Positions 7,413 to 14,401 of a stretch of DNA of 19,084 nt are shown one piece after another. Origin of the DNA: Nitrososphaerales archaeon TH1177 (GTDB lineage: Archaea > Thermoproteota > Nitrososphaeria > Nitrososphaerales > Nitrososphaeraceae); the NCBI GenBank assembly GCA_014523515.1, contig JAATVJ010000327.1:1-19084 (forward strand). Direction: 5' to 3'. The notes under the pieces were generated by a model. That model made no database searches and was not told where the DNA came from. It saw only the letters and a program-made list of their open reading frames with translations. The translations under genes and the position numbers were made by a program. The first letter of the stretch is position 1, and each line of letters opens with the position of its first letter.

Positions 7413-7844
7413 CTACTTATATTTTCTTAATTTTGATTTTCTAATAAAGTTATGCAAATAATAAGTTGTAATATATGTTGTTGTTCCAGCTAATATACCA
7501 CTAATAATTCCTAGTGGCAATGCTTTTAATTGATTATCATTGTCATTTCTTTTTTTCTTTTTATAAAATGCTGTACCTACTTTTAGACCAATCGTACTTG
7601 CCATAATCCCACATATGATATATTCTGGAGCATCTTTCAAGAGATGTCCAATGGGATCGATTCTTGGATCAACTTTATCCATATGTACACTATAGTAATT
7701 CTCATATTCTCTAATATGTAAAGTTCCATACCGATATTGTTTCTCTGCTCCTTTTTTACTTCCTAGATTTGTTTCAGTACAATCAATTATAGGTCTGACG
7801 GATTTAGGAACAAGAATATTGCCTTCACCGTCAATGTATTTCAT
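7413..7844 (-). CDS. Hypothetical protein with two predicted membrane segments
   Basis: No family is recognised. The 143-residue protein has a soluble N-terminal half (about 1-90) with a Tyr/Glu/His-rich middle (YRYGTLHIREYENYYSVHMD) and DPIGHLLKDAPEY. Two hydrophobic segments follow, about 94-112 (YIICGIMASTIGLKVG) and about 122-143 (PLGIISGILAGTTTYITTYY), separated by a very basic KKKKRNDN loop and followed by a basic RKSKLRKYK end. Under the positive-inside rule the basic loop and tail disagree about topology, so the segments may be a hairpin or only membrane-associated. It ends 34 bases before the UbiB-like gene and may share its transcript. A well-placed TATA-like box supports the ATG at 7844. 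Confidence 0.75.
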   Translation of the reverse strand: MKYIDGEGNILVPKSVRPIIDCTETNLGSKKGAEKQYRYGTLHIREYENYYSVHMDKVDPRIDPIGHLLKDAPEYIICGIMASTIGLKVGTAFYKKKKRNDNDNQLKALPLGIISGILAGTTTYITTYYLHNFIRKSKLRKYK

Positions 7845-7867
7845 CTATATTAGAATTAAACAAATAT

Positions 7868-7875
7868 CATATAAA
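7868..7875 (-). promoter_or_regulatory. TATA box for the small membrane protein / UbiB-like pair
   Basis: On the minus strand TTTATATG is centred about 27 bases ahead of the ATG at 7844, the expected place for an archaeal TATA box with transcription starting at or very near the start codon. Confidence 0.4.
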
Positions 7876-7897
7876 TTATAACTTACTTAAAATTTTA

Positions 7898-7905
7898 TTT
7901 ATAAT
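7898..7905 (+). promoter_or_regulatory. Possible TATA box for the NUDIX gene
   Basis: TTTATAAT on the plus strand would place a transcription start near 7930, giving the NUDIX mRNA a leader of about 60-70 bases that includes the purine-rich stretch at 7941-7950. It forms a 7-bp inverted repeat with ATTATAA at 7875-7881, next to the box of the divergent minus-strand gene. Confidence 0.25.
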
Positions 7906-7940
7906 AGAGATATAGTTTAACATAAAAATTAATAAATATA

Positions 7941-7950
7941 GGGAGGAGGA
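7941..7950 (+). promoter_or_regulatory. Shine-Dalgarno-like GGGAGGAGGA without a well-placed start
   Basis: This is one of the strongest matches in the window to an archaeal ribosome-binding site. The nearest following start-like codon is a TTG at 7966, which opens an 8-codon frame ending in TAG at 7990-7992. That stop directly abuts, in the same frame, the TTG at 7993 that could open the NUDIX gene. The site is too far (about 50 bases) to serve the NUDIX start directly. Confidence 0.35.
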
Positions 7951-7992
7951 AAAAGTATATTTACTTTGAAGAAAAATATTCTCAATTTATAG

Positions 7993-8559
7993 TTGAATCA
8001 AATGAATAAAGCTAAATTATTACATAGTAAGAGAGTCTATGCAGGAAAAATATCCATTAGAAAAGATGAATTTATTTTACAAGACAAAAAAATTGAGAAG
8101 GAAATTGTCGAACATTCTCCATCAGTAGGACTTATTCCTATAATTGATTATTCCAATATTCTTCTAATTACACAATATAGACATCCTGCAAAAAGGACTC
8201 TATTAGAAATACCTGCTGGAAAAATAGAAGATGGAGAAACAAAAGAACAGGCTGCTAGAAGAGAACTGTATGAGGAGACAGGTTATACAGGTACATTATC
8301 TTTTTTGACAAAATGGTATCTAGCACCTAGTTATGATACTGAATTAATGTACGTTTTTTTAGTAACTAATTTAAAAAAAATAAGAGATAAACAAGGTAGC
8401 GATGATGATGAAAATATAAAATTAAAAAAACTAGGACTAAAAACTGCATTAAAAAAGTGTATTAATGGTGAAATTATAGATTGTAAAACAGTTGCAGCAT
8501 TACTTGTTTATCAAGAATATATCAAATGGTATAAAAATAATAACAGTAAAATGGTATAA
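7993..8559 (+). CDS. NUDIX hydrolase, probable ADP-ribose pyrophosphatase
   Basis: NUDIX enzymes split nucleoside diphosphates linked to another group, with a divalent metal. The protein has a complete NUDIX box: GKIEDGE, then the REL and EETGY elements (residues 76-98 counted from TTG 7993), matching Gx5Ex7REUxEExGU. A Pro-containing LAPSYDTE (about 110-117) follows the box at the distance seen in ADP-ribose pyrophosphatases. The region before the box (LLITQYRHPAKRTLLEIPAGK) also resembles that subfamily. The first codon is uncertain: TTG at 7993 gives 188 residues, while the ATG at 8002 gives 185 and starts MNKAKLL, which looks more natural. The likely role is removal of free ADP-ribose from NAD turnover in the cytoplasm; other NDP-sugar substrates are possible. 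It is monocistronic. Confidence 0.92.
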   Translation: MNQMNKAKLLHSKRVYAGKISIRKDEFILQDKKIEKEIVEHSPSVGLIPIIDYSNILLITQYRHPAKRTLLEIPAGKIEDGETKEQAARRELYEETGYTGTLSFLTKWYLAPSYDTELMYVFLVTNLKKIRDKQGSDDDENIKLKKLGLKTALKKCINGEIIDCKTVAALLVYQEYIKWYKNNNSKMV

Positions 8560-8717
8560 TCTCGAATTTTAAAAATTTCAGAATAATCTTTTGTGTATTA
8601 ATGAATAAATTATAAACATTTTCTAAATATAAATTATTATTTAATTAATGAATATCATTTATTATTGATATGTGTAGCACACTGTACAATGTGGCAATTA
8701 TTCGTCAATGTACATTA

Positions 8718-8782
8718 TTGCTGAAACAAATATGGACCAAAAGGATTTTTTATTATTTGGATATGTAATGATTCTGCAGCAA
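8718..8782 (+). ncRNA. Candidate structured RNA element (strand uncertain)
   Basis: Nested pairing is possible. TTGCTG (8718-8723) pairs with CAGCAA (8777-8782). Inside it, CCAAA (8737-8741) pairs with TTTGG (8756-8760), extended by ATAT/ATAT (8730-8733 and 8761-8764) after a small GGA bulge. Similar TGCTG/CAGCA words recur at about 8808 and 8824. The segment lies in a gene-free spacer and is less AT-rich than its flanks, which in AT-rich genomes is a hint of a folded RNA. No known RNA family is recognised. Confidence 0.2.
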
Positions 8783-8964
8783 AAACCTTTCATTATAATA
8801 TGTATCAGCAGGCATAGTCATTTGTTGCTGTGTGGCATGTATTAATAAGAGCAGAAATTTAATTACTAAACTAGTAGTTGATTTAAATCATATATTGTTA
8901 TTGGTAAATAATTTTATCTAATTTTCCAACTTATGACACTATATATACCATATTCACTATTGGA

Positions 8965-9005
8965 CTTTTAATTGACATTGACAATTATTATTTTATAATT
9001 AAAAG
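8965..9005. terminator. Inverted repeat downstream of the PUA-NAC pair
   Basis: CTTTTAATT (8965-8973) and AATTAAAAG (8997-9005) are perfect 9-bp inverted arms around 23 bases. The inside carries the repeated word ATTGACATTGACA. It lies about 95 bases past the NAC stop codon on the minus strand, so it could close that transcript. The distance and AT-richness keep confidence low. Confidence 0.2.
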
Positions 9006-9100
9006 CAAGCAAAATTCATTCAAAATAGAATAGATACAATCAAAAATATATGGATTAATATAATTTTTCTTCTAAAATTATTGTTATAGTAATTGTTTCA

Positions 9101-9439
9101 TTATGTGGTTAGAGTTAAAATAGCTTGTGCTATGTCACCTTTAGAATCAATCAAGGCTTGAATAGCTTTTTCTCTTGCTACATTAGCTTGCTGCATAACT
9201 AGGACTATGTCTTCTTCTTTGAATGATGGAATTTCTCTTTGTTTTTCTTCAATATCTGTAGCAATAATTTGGAAAATTGTATTGTCTTTTCCTTTCATTT
9301 CAACTACTTGTGGTTTTATAAGATACATTTCTTTAGTATCAGTTTTTATTATTACCTCCTCAATTCCTTCCATTTCATTCATCTCTAAACCCATCTTTCC
9401 AAGCATTCTTCTCATTTCTCTGTTTCCTCCACGCATCAT
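9101..9439 (-). CDS. nac: Nascent polypeptide-associated complex protein (archaeal NAC)
   Basis: NAC binds the ribosome near the exit tunnel and shields emerging chains; the archaeal form is a homodimer. The 112-residue protein fits the family in length and order. A basic Met/Arg/Gly-rich start (MMRGGNREMRRMLGKMG) is followed by the NAC beta-barrel (about 18-62, including IEEVIIKTDTKEMYLIKPQV and TIFQIIA). A C-terminal UBA domain (about 72-112) has EEDIVLVMQQANVAREKAI and ALIDSKGDIAQAILTLT. The start codon lies 5 bases past the stop of the PUA-domain gene, so both are very probably one transcript. Across the spacer the divergent MBF1-HflX-Trm56 operon is also translation-related. Confidence 0.95.
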   Translation of the reverse strand: MMRGGNREMRRMLGKMGLEMNEMEGIEEVIIKTDTKEMYLIKPQVVEMKGKDNTIFQIIATDIEEKQREIPSFKEEDIVLVMQQANVAREKAIQALIDSKGDIAQAILTLTT

Positions 9440-9444
9440 ATCAA

Positions 9445-10020
9445 TTATATCTGATATTGTTGAGTGTTTCTACTTTTTATTCCTTCTCTAATTTTTACTG
9501 CTACACCAGAATCAAATTTTTTCATCATCTTATTTCCACAAATTGCTTTTCCTACAGCTAATACTTCATTTCTATTATCAATGACTACTACATCTGATCC
9601 ATTCTTAACATTTTTTCCACACCATTCTACATGTTTACAAAATAACGATCTTCCTTCGCTAATGAATGGTATTGCTTCGTCTTTTGGAATGACACAATTT
9701 TCTCTAAATTGAGTATATTTCACCATCATTTTTGCTCCAAATATAGATAGAGCAAGTCCTCCATCTTTACGTAAAGTAGCAAACAAGTTTGATTCTATAG
9801 AAAAATTTTTAATTCTGCCCGTCCTCTTAGAGAATTCACATTGTATTTCTGATGGAAATTCTTCATTTACATTTGTATCAAAAAGTACAGATATGTGATT
9901 AATCAGTTTATGTCGAGGGTTTAAAGGTAAAGGTTTCAATCTTTTTTTATATCTATAGTTATCTAATAAAATATTTCTTATATGAAAATTTATTGGTGTT
10001 TCTTTAATATAATTATTCAT
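9445..10020 (-). CDS. PUA-domain RNA-binding protein
   Basis: The C-terminal part (about 108-180) is a clear PUA domain: AIPFISEGRSLFCKHVEWC, then GSDVVVIDNRNEVLAVGKAI and FDSGVAVKIREGI. It is the type found in archaeal tRNA-modifying and related RNA-binding proteins. The N-terminal 100 residues are basic and less conserved in appearance, with no catalytic motif that I recognise. The 191-residue size fits the stand-alone archaeal PUA proteins whose function is not established, not a complete transglycosylase or pseudouridine synthase. It is the first gene of a pair with NAC (5-base gap), which suggests work on or near the ribosome; that is inference. A TATA-like box is centred about 25 bases before the ATG at 10020. 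Confidence 0.85.
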   Translation of the reverse strand: MNNYIKETPINFHIRNILLDNYRYKKRLKPLPLNPRHKLINHISVLFDTNVNEEFPSEIQCEFSKRTGRIKNFSIESNLFATLRKDGGLALSIFGAKMMVKYTQFRENCVIPKDEAIPFISEGRSLFCKHVEWCGKNVKNGSDVVVIDNRNEVLAVGKAICGNKMMKKFDSGVAVKIREGIKSRNTQQYQI

Positions 10021-10040
10021 TCATATAAAAGTGGAGGATT

Positions 10041-10049
10041 ATTTAAAAG
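10041..10049 (-). promoter_or_regulatory. TATA-like box for the PUA-NAC operon
   Basis: On the minus strand CTTTTAAAT is centred about 25 bases ahead of the ATG at 10020, as expected for a leaderless transcript. It supports the chosen start. Confidence 0.35.
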
Positions 10050-10093
10050 AAAATTATCTATTTTAAAATTGATTTTAAATACTATATTACAAA

Positions 10094-10126
10094 ATTGATA
10101 TTCATATCAATAGTATATACGTATAT
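10094..10126. promoter_or_regulatory. Two adjacent palindromes between divergent operons, possible operator
   Basis: ATTGATAT-TC-ATATCAAT (10094-10111) is a perfect 8-bp inverted repeat with a two-base centre. Four bases later, ATATACGTATAT (10115-10126) is a perfect 12-bp palindrome. They lie between the PUA-NAC and MBF1-HflX-Trm56 operons, about 75-105 bases from the first start and about 170 from the second. Symmetric sites like these suit a dimeric DNA-binding protein. The same spacer also has tandem TTCA units near 10154-10168 and a 9-bp tandem repeat AATAATTGA at 10193-10210. Confidence 0.35.
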
Positions 10127-10265
10127 TCCATATATTATCATGAAACCATTTGATTCATTCATTCATTTATTAAAAATTTTATAAGGATCATTAATAATTG
10201 AAATAATTGAAATTTTAAAATATAGTAACCGTAAATAATGCATTAGTTAGAAAGAAAAGAAAGAA

Positions 10266-10272
10266 TTTATTT
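10266..10272 (+). promoter_or_regulatory. TATA-like box for the MBF1-HflX-Trm56 operon
   Basis: TTTATTT lies about 28 bases ahead of the ATG at 10298, giving the spacing of a leaderless archaeal mRNA. It overlaps the region of the alternative TTG start at 10274, which argues for the later ATG. Confidence 0.3.
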
Positions 10273-10297
10273 CTTGTTTAGATATTGTTATATTATT

Positions 10298-10753
10298 ATG
10301 CCCTTATTCTGTGAATTATGTGGAAATTCCATCCAAATCCCAAAGAATGTAATTATTGATGGTAGTATATTTAATGTATGTTTATCATGTTCAAAACGTG
10401 GAAAACCATATGAACCAAAGCAGCCTTCAAAACAAACATTTTCTCCAAAAAAAGGATCCATTCCAGTATCTCAAAAAAAAACCATTAAAGTTTATCCCAA
10501 GACAATTCAAATTATTGATGAAAAAGTATTGAAACCTGATTTTGGGACAATCATTAGAGAGGCTAGAATGAAAAAAGGGATAACACAAGAAAAGGTAGCT
10601 AATCAGTTAAGTGAAAAAATTACTTTATACAAAAAAATTGAAACAGGTGGAATTAAACCGAACGAAATTTTGTCTAAAAAATTGGAACGCGTTCTAGGAA
10701 TTCAATTATACGAAAATCTTGTTGAAAATGATGAAAATAATAATGATGATTAA
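10298..10753 (+). CDS. MBF1, archaeal multiprotein bridging factor (zinc ribbon + HTH)
   Basis: Archaeal MBF1 has an N-terminal zinc ribbon and a Cro-type helix-turn-helix; in Sulfolobus it was found to associate with the small ribosomal subunit. Here the ribbon is formed by C5-x2-C8 (FCELCG) and C28-x2-C31 (VCLSC). A basic Pro/Lys/Ser linker covers about 35-75. The HTH domain follows at about 80-143 (IIREARMKKGITQEKVANQL and LYKKIETGGIKPNE). The frame is open from a TTG at 10274, but MPLFCELCG from ATG 10298 is the usual family start and fits the TATA-like box. The acidic Asn/Asp tail ends 3 bases before HflX, so the genes form one operon. Confidence 0.92.
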   Translation: MPLFCELCGNSIQIPKNVIIDGSIFNVCLSCSKRGKPYEPKQPSKQTFSPKKGSIPVSQKKTIKVYPKTIQIIDEKVLKPDFGTIIREARMKKGITQEKVANQLSEKITLYKKIETGGIKPNEILSKKLERVLGIQLYENLVENDENNNDD

Positions 10754-10756
10754 TTT

Positions 10757-11869
10757 ATGAATTTTAAAAAAGCTCTTTTAATAACCTATCCTATTGAAGA
10801 ATCTGTTAACGAAGCATTATCTTTGGCTGAGGCTGCAGGTTATATAGTTAAAAGAATAGTCAAACAGAAACATATTACACGATCAAAATATGGAATTGGT
10901 AAAGGTAAAGCATATGAGGTTAAGGATCTAGTAAATGATTTGAATATCGACATAATCCTTTTTGATGAAGTATTAAAACCTACTCAACAATATAATTTAG
11001 CAAGTCTATGTAAGAAAGATATTATCGATAGAGAACGATTAATATTAGAAATATTCGAACGTCGAGCGAGTACATCAGAATCACATATTCAAATTAAATT
11101 AGCACAATTAAGATATGAAATGGTTAGAATAAAAGAAAAGGTGAAACTTGCAAAAATAGGTGAACAACCAGGATTTTTTGGTTTGGGAAAATATGATGCA
11201 GATGTTTACACATTGGCTCTTAATTCACAAATGAGTATTTTAAAAAAGAAACTAGAGAAAGAAGAAAAAAGAAGGACACTATATAGAAATCAACGTAATA
11301 GAATTGGAATTCCAACTATTTCACTGGTTGGTTATACATCAGCAGGCAAAACTACATTGTTTAATTCATTAACTGGAGAATCAAAAGCAGTAGGTAAAGA
11401 AATGTTTACTACTCTATCTACCTTCACTAGAGCTTTATATATAAATTCCAATCAAAAAGTATTACTATCGGACACTGTAGGATTTGTAAATAAGCTACCA
11501 GCTTATATGATAGATGCTTTTAAATCCACTCTAAATGAACTTGTTTATTCTCAATTGATTTTGTTGGTTATAGATATTAGTCAAACTCTCAAGAATATAA
11601 AAATAAACCTAAATAGCTGTCTTCATATAATAAATGAATTACAAATTCCTTCAACAAAAGTATTGTATTTACTTAATAAAGTAGATTTAACTACAGTAAA
11701 TGATGCCTATGAAAAATCTAAAATGTTAGGTTTAAAATATCCAAGTAATATTGTTTTGCCTATATCTGCAAAAACTGGCTATAATACAAATAAAATATTG
11801 GATGTTATAGATGTGCTCATTTATGGAAATAATTTAGAAATACAAAATAGTGGCGATTTTCAAAAATGA
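10757..11869 (+). CDS. hflX: HflX-family ribosome-associated GTPase
   Basis: HflX binds the large ribosomal subunit and can split stalled or inactive ribosomes. The 370-residue protein shows the N-terminal HflX domain with DRERLILEIFERRAS (91-105) and the conserved IQIKLAQLRYEM (111-122). It continues with the helical GFFGLGKYDADV linker (139-150) and a GTPase domain with G1 GYTSAGKTT (192-200), G3 DTVGF (239-243), G4 NKVD (307-310) and a PISAKTG motif (about 338-344). In G1, Ser-Ala-Gly-Lys-Thr replaces the NAGKS common in bacteria, a conservative change. It begins 3 bases after MBF1 and its stop overlaps the start of Trm56 by four bases (ATGA), so translation of the three is likely coupled. 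Confidence 0.95.
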   Translation: MNFKKALLITYPIEESVNEALSLAEAAGYIVKRIVKQKHITRSKYGIGKGKAYEVKDLVNDLNIDIILFDEVLKPTQQYNLASLCKKDIIDRERLILEIFERRASTSESHIQIKLAQLRYEMVRIKEKVKLAKIGEQPGFFGLGKYDADVYTLALNSQMSILKKKLEKEEKRRTLYRNQRNRIGIPTISLVGYTSAGKTTLFNSLTGESKAVGKEMFTTLSTFTRALYINSNQKVLLSDTVGFVNKLPAYMIDAFKSTLNELVYSQLILLVIDISQTLKNIKINLNSCLHIINELQIPSTKVLYLLNKVDLTTVNDAYEKSKMLGLKYPSNIVLPISAKTGYNTNKILDVIDVLIYGNNLEIQNSGDFQK

Positions 11870-12420
11870 ATATAGCAGTACTTCGAATAGGTCATAGATT
11901 AGTCAGAGATGATCGCACAACTACACATGTAGCATTAGTTTCCAGATCCTTTGGTTGTAATATTCTATATATGACTGATGTTAATGATGATATAAAATCT
12001 ACAATTGATGATGTAAATAATAGATGGGGATATGCATCAAATTTTAAAATTGAAATAGTCAAAAATTGGAGAAATACAATATTAAATTGGAAAAAAAACG
12101 GTGGTATAGTTATACATCTTACAATGTATGGGTTAAATGTAGATGATATAATCAGTAAAATTAAAAATAGCAGTAATGATATTTTAATAATAGTAGGGGC
12201 TGAAAAAGTTCCAAGTGAAGTTTACAAACTTTCTGATTATAATATTGCTGTAAGTAATCAACCACATTCTGAAATATCTGCTCTAGCTATTGTTTTAGAT
12301 AGAATATACGAAGGAAAACAACTCAAATTAAATTTTGAATCAGCAAAGATGAAAATTATTCCTTCAATTAAAGAAAAGATAATAGAAAAAAATAATTATT
12401 TGTGCAATACTGAATTATAA
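11866..12420 (+). CDS. trm56: Trm56, tRNA (cytidine-56-2'-O)-methyltransferase
   Basis: Trm56 is an archaea-specific SPOUT enzyme that uses S-adenosylmethionine to methylate the ribose of C56 in the T-loop of tRNA. The 184-residue protein carries the family's signatures. These are the opening LRIGHRLVRDDRTTTHVALV (6-25) and RSFG, the HLTMYG motif (about 95-100), GAEKVPSEVYKLSDYNIAV (about 132-150), and QPHSEISALAIVLDRI forming the trefoil-knot cofactor site (about 152-167). Length is normal. The start ATG overlaps the HflX stop by four bases. Being last of the MBF1-HflX-Trm56 operon, it joins tRNA maturation with two ribosome-binding proteins. Confidence 0.95.
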   Translation: MNIAVLRIGHRLVRDDRTTTHVALVSRSFGCNILYMTDVNDDIKSTIDDVNNRWGYASNFKIEIVKNWRNTILNWKKNGGIVIHLTMYGLNVDDIISKIKNSSNDILIIVGAEKVPSEVYKLSDYNIAVSNQPHSEISALAIVLDRIYEGKQLKLNFESAKMKIIPSIKEKIIEKNNYLCNTEL

Positions 12421-12487
12421 TTAACTGCTAATTATATGCTATTTAATAAACTATAATATTTATACAATAACTTGCCATCTATCCTCA

Positions 12488-12514
12488 AATCACTTGATTT
12501 TTTTGGTTGTGATT
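12488..12514 (+). terminator. T7 tract in a small inverted repeat after Trm56
   Basis: AATCAC (12488-12493) and GTGATT (12509-12514) flank a loop that contains seven Ts (12498-12504). It sits 68 bases past the Trm56 stop and before the reductase gene, a suitable place for a T-tract terminator or for an operator of the downstream gene, since it also lies 30-50 bases before that start. Confidence 0.3.
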
Positions 12515-12541
12515 CCATAAAAAATATAAGGTTTTGTATAA

Positions 12542-14401
12542 ATGATTAATATATTGAAAAAGAATGTAGAATTAACTAAAGTTAAACATAAGAAAGATTC
12601 TTTTGCTAAACCTACTAAAGAAAAATGGGGATTAGAAAAAGAAACTGATAATTTTGCTAATAAAGTTAAACTTTATAGACAAGGAAAGTTATCTGATGAT
12701 GATTTTCGAAGATTTAGACTTCAGCATGGAGCATATGGATCAAGATTAAGACCTGATTATAGTATGATAAGAATTAAAGTTCCTGGTGGTGAAATCACTC
12801 CCGAGCAACTAGAAAAAATAGCTAATTTGTCTGAAGCATTTTCTATTGGATCGGCCCATGTTTCAACTAGACAAAATATCCAATTACATTGGGTACAATT
12901 AGAGGATGTCAGCGAAGTAATGAGAGGATTAGTAGAAGCAGGATTAACAACTAGAGAAGCTTGTGGTAATACTGTAAGAAATGTAATGTGTAGTCATTTT
13001 GCTGGAGTTTGTCCTGAAGAAGTTTTTGATGCTACTCCTTATTCAATGGCAATTGCAAAATTCCTATTACGCAATCCACTTTCTCAGAATTTACCAAGAA
13101 AATTCAAAATAAATTTTGGTTGCTGTAGTAAACATGGCCTTGTAAGTATAGCTGATATTGGTTTAATTGCTGATTTAAGAGACGGAAAAAAGGGATTTAG
13201 AATTTATCTTGGAGGGGGATTGGGTGCTGCCTCGTTTATCGGTCATTTATTAGAGGAATTCACTCCTGAAGAACAAGTCTTATCAACTTGTATGGCAACC
13301 ATTAGATTATTTGATAGACTAGGAAACAGGGATAATATGGCCAGAAATAGAATGCGCTATTTAGTAAATGAAATGGGTTGGGAAAAATTTCAAAAAATGG
13401 TTTTGAAGGAACGTGCTATTGTAGAAGCGACTATTTCTGAATTTACTAAGAATCTCTATCAAGTTCATTTTAATGATGATTCATATGTTCCAATAAAGAA
13501 GCCACTAACAAAATTTAATAAACTTCCTGTTATAGAAACAAATAATATTTCTGGTACGGGTAATGGTTATGATCGTTGGTTTCAGACAAATGTAGTCTCA
13601 CAAAAACAAGAAGGCTATTCTACAGTATTTATAACCCTTGGAGCAGGTGATATAACAGCTAATCAATTACGGTCTTTAGCATCTATAATACGTGAATTCT
13701 CATCAGAATCTGTTGCAAGAAATACTCCACAACAAAATTTTGCAATTAGATATATTTACTATACTGATTTGCCACTAGTTTATAAAAAACTCATGTCTAT
13801 TGGATTAGCTAATCCTGGTGCTCTTACAATTACTTCAGCAGTAGGTTGTTCTGGTACTACTTCTTGTAATCTGGCTATAACTAATTCTCATAGATTAGCT
13901 AAAGAGATTCAAAGGACATTATTGGAATTAGGTTTTGATGTTGATAACGATCTTCGTAATTCAACTATTAAAATAAGTGGTTGTCCTAACTCTTGTGGAC
14001 AACATGAAATTGCAACTATAGGCTTTTTTGGTGGTGCTGCAAGAATAGGAAATTCTATGGCTCCTGTTTATACTATGTTATTTGGTGGTAATGGTTCTGA
14101 AGATGGAAAACTTGGTAAGGCTATTATGCGTGTGCCAGCAAAAAAAGTCATAGAAGTAGTACAGAAAATAGTGGAATTATACAAGAATGAAAAATTACCA
14201 TCCGAAACATTAGATATGTGGATAGACCGTATTATAAATGGTAATGGAAATGGTAACATAAAAAATATAGAAGATATAAAAATCCTTCTTACACCAGTGA
14301 CTCAACTTCCTCCATTTGAACAAGGTCAAGAATTCTATCAAGATTATGGTAATGATGTTAAATTTAGTGCAAAGACTGCTAGAGGCGAATGTGCCGCTTG
14401 A
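12542..14401 (+). CDS. Siroheme/4Fe-4S sulfite or nitrite reductase
   Basis: This enzyme family reduces sulfite to sulfide or nitrite to ammonia by six electrons, usually from ferredoxin in the cytoplasm. The 619-residue protein has the two-fold repeat of the family. The first ferredoxin-like half contains VSTRQNIQLHWVQ (107-119), a siroheme-contacting motif, and GNTVRNVMCSHFAGVCPEE (142-160). The second half has the cluster ligands in the right pattern: C436-x5-C442 (GCSGTTSC) and C481-x3-C485 (SGCPNSCGQ). The N-terminal 30 residues are a Lys-rich extension. The stop codon overlaps the start of a rhodanese gene, which favours sulfite over nitrite as substrate, but sequence alone does not settle this. 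No flavoprotein subunit is nearby, so ferredoxin is the likely donor. Confidence 0.93.
   Translation: MINILKKNVELTKVKHKKDSFAKPTKEKWGLEKETDNFANKVKLYRQGKLSDDDFRRFRLQHGAYGSRLRPDYSMIRIKVPGGEITPEQLEKIANLSEAFSIGSAHVSTRQNIQLHWVQLEDVSEVMRGLVEAGLTTREACGNTVRNVMCSHFAGVCPEEVFDATPYSMAIAKFLLRNPLSQNLPRKFKINFGCCSKHGLVSIADIGLIADLRDGKKGFRIYLGGGLGAASFIGHLLEEFTPEEQVLSTCMATIRLFDRLGNRDNMARNRMRYLVNEMGWEKFQKMVLKERAIVEATISEFTKNLYQVHFNDDSYVPIKKPLTKFNKLPVIETNNISGTGNGYDRWFQTNVVSQKQEGYSTVFITLGAGDITANQLRSLASIIREFSSESVARNTPQQNFAIRYIYYTDLPLVYKKLMSIGLANPGALTITSAVGCSGTTSCNLAITNSHRLAKEIQRTLLELGFDVDNDLRNSTIKISGCPNSCGQHEIATIGFFGGAARIGNSMAPVYTMLFGGNGSEDGKLGKAIMRVPAKKVIEVVQKIVELYKNEKLPSETLDMWIDRIINGNGNGNIKNIEDIKILLTPVTQLPPFEQGQEFYQDYGNDVKFSAKTARGECAA

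Larger units (their letters stand above)
8560..9100. other. 541-base spacer with foldable, less AT-rich core
   Basis: No convincing protein gene is seen between the NUDIX gene and the end of NAC. The part at about 8660-8860 is less AT-rich than the rest and contains pairing segments such as TTGCTG/CAGCAA, so it may encode a small RNA. It also reads in one plus frame (8668-8862) as short protein-like pieces broken by stops at 8722, 8815 and 8860, so a decayed gene is an alternative. A 32-codon ATG frame runs 8670-8768 with no recognisable product. Positions 8965-9005 hold a separate inverted repeat beyond the NAC gene. No tRNA is visible. Confidence 0.4.

Noticed and set aside
8670..8768. 32-codon ATG frame in the 541-base spacer
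   Set aside because: No ribosome-binding site and no recognisable product; the length is within chance expectation. Recorded only as part of the spacer description.
10274..10297. TTG at 10274 as the MBF1 start
   Set aside because: The eight extra residues add nothing typical of MBF1, the TATA-like box overlaps this position, and ATG 10298 gives the normal MPLFCELCG start.
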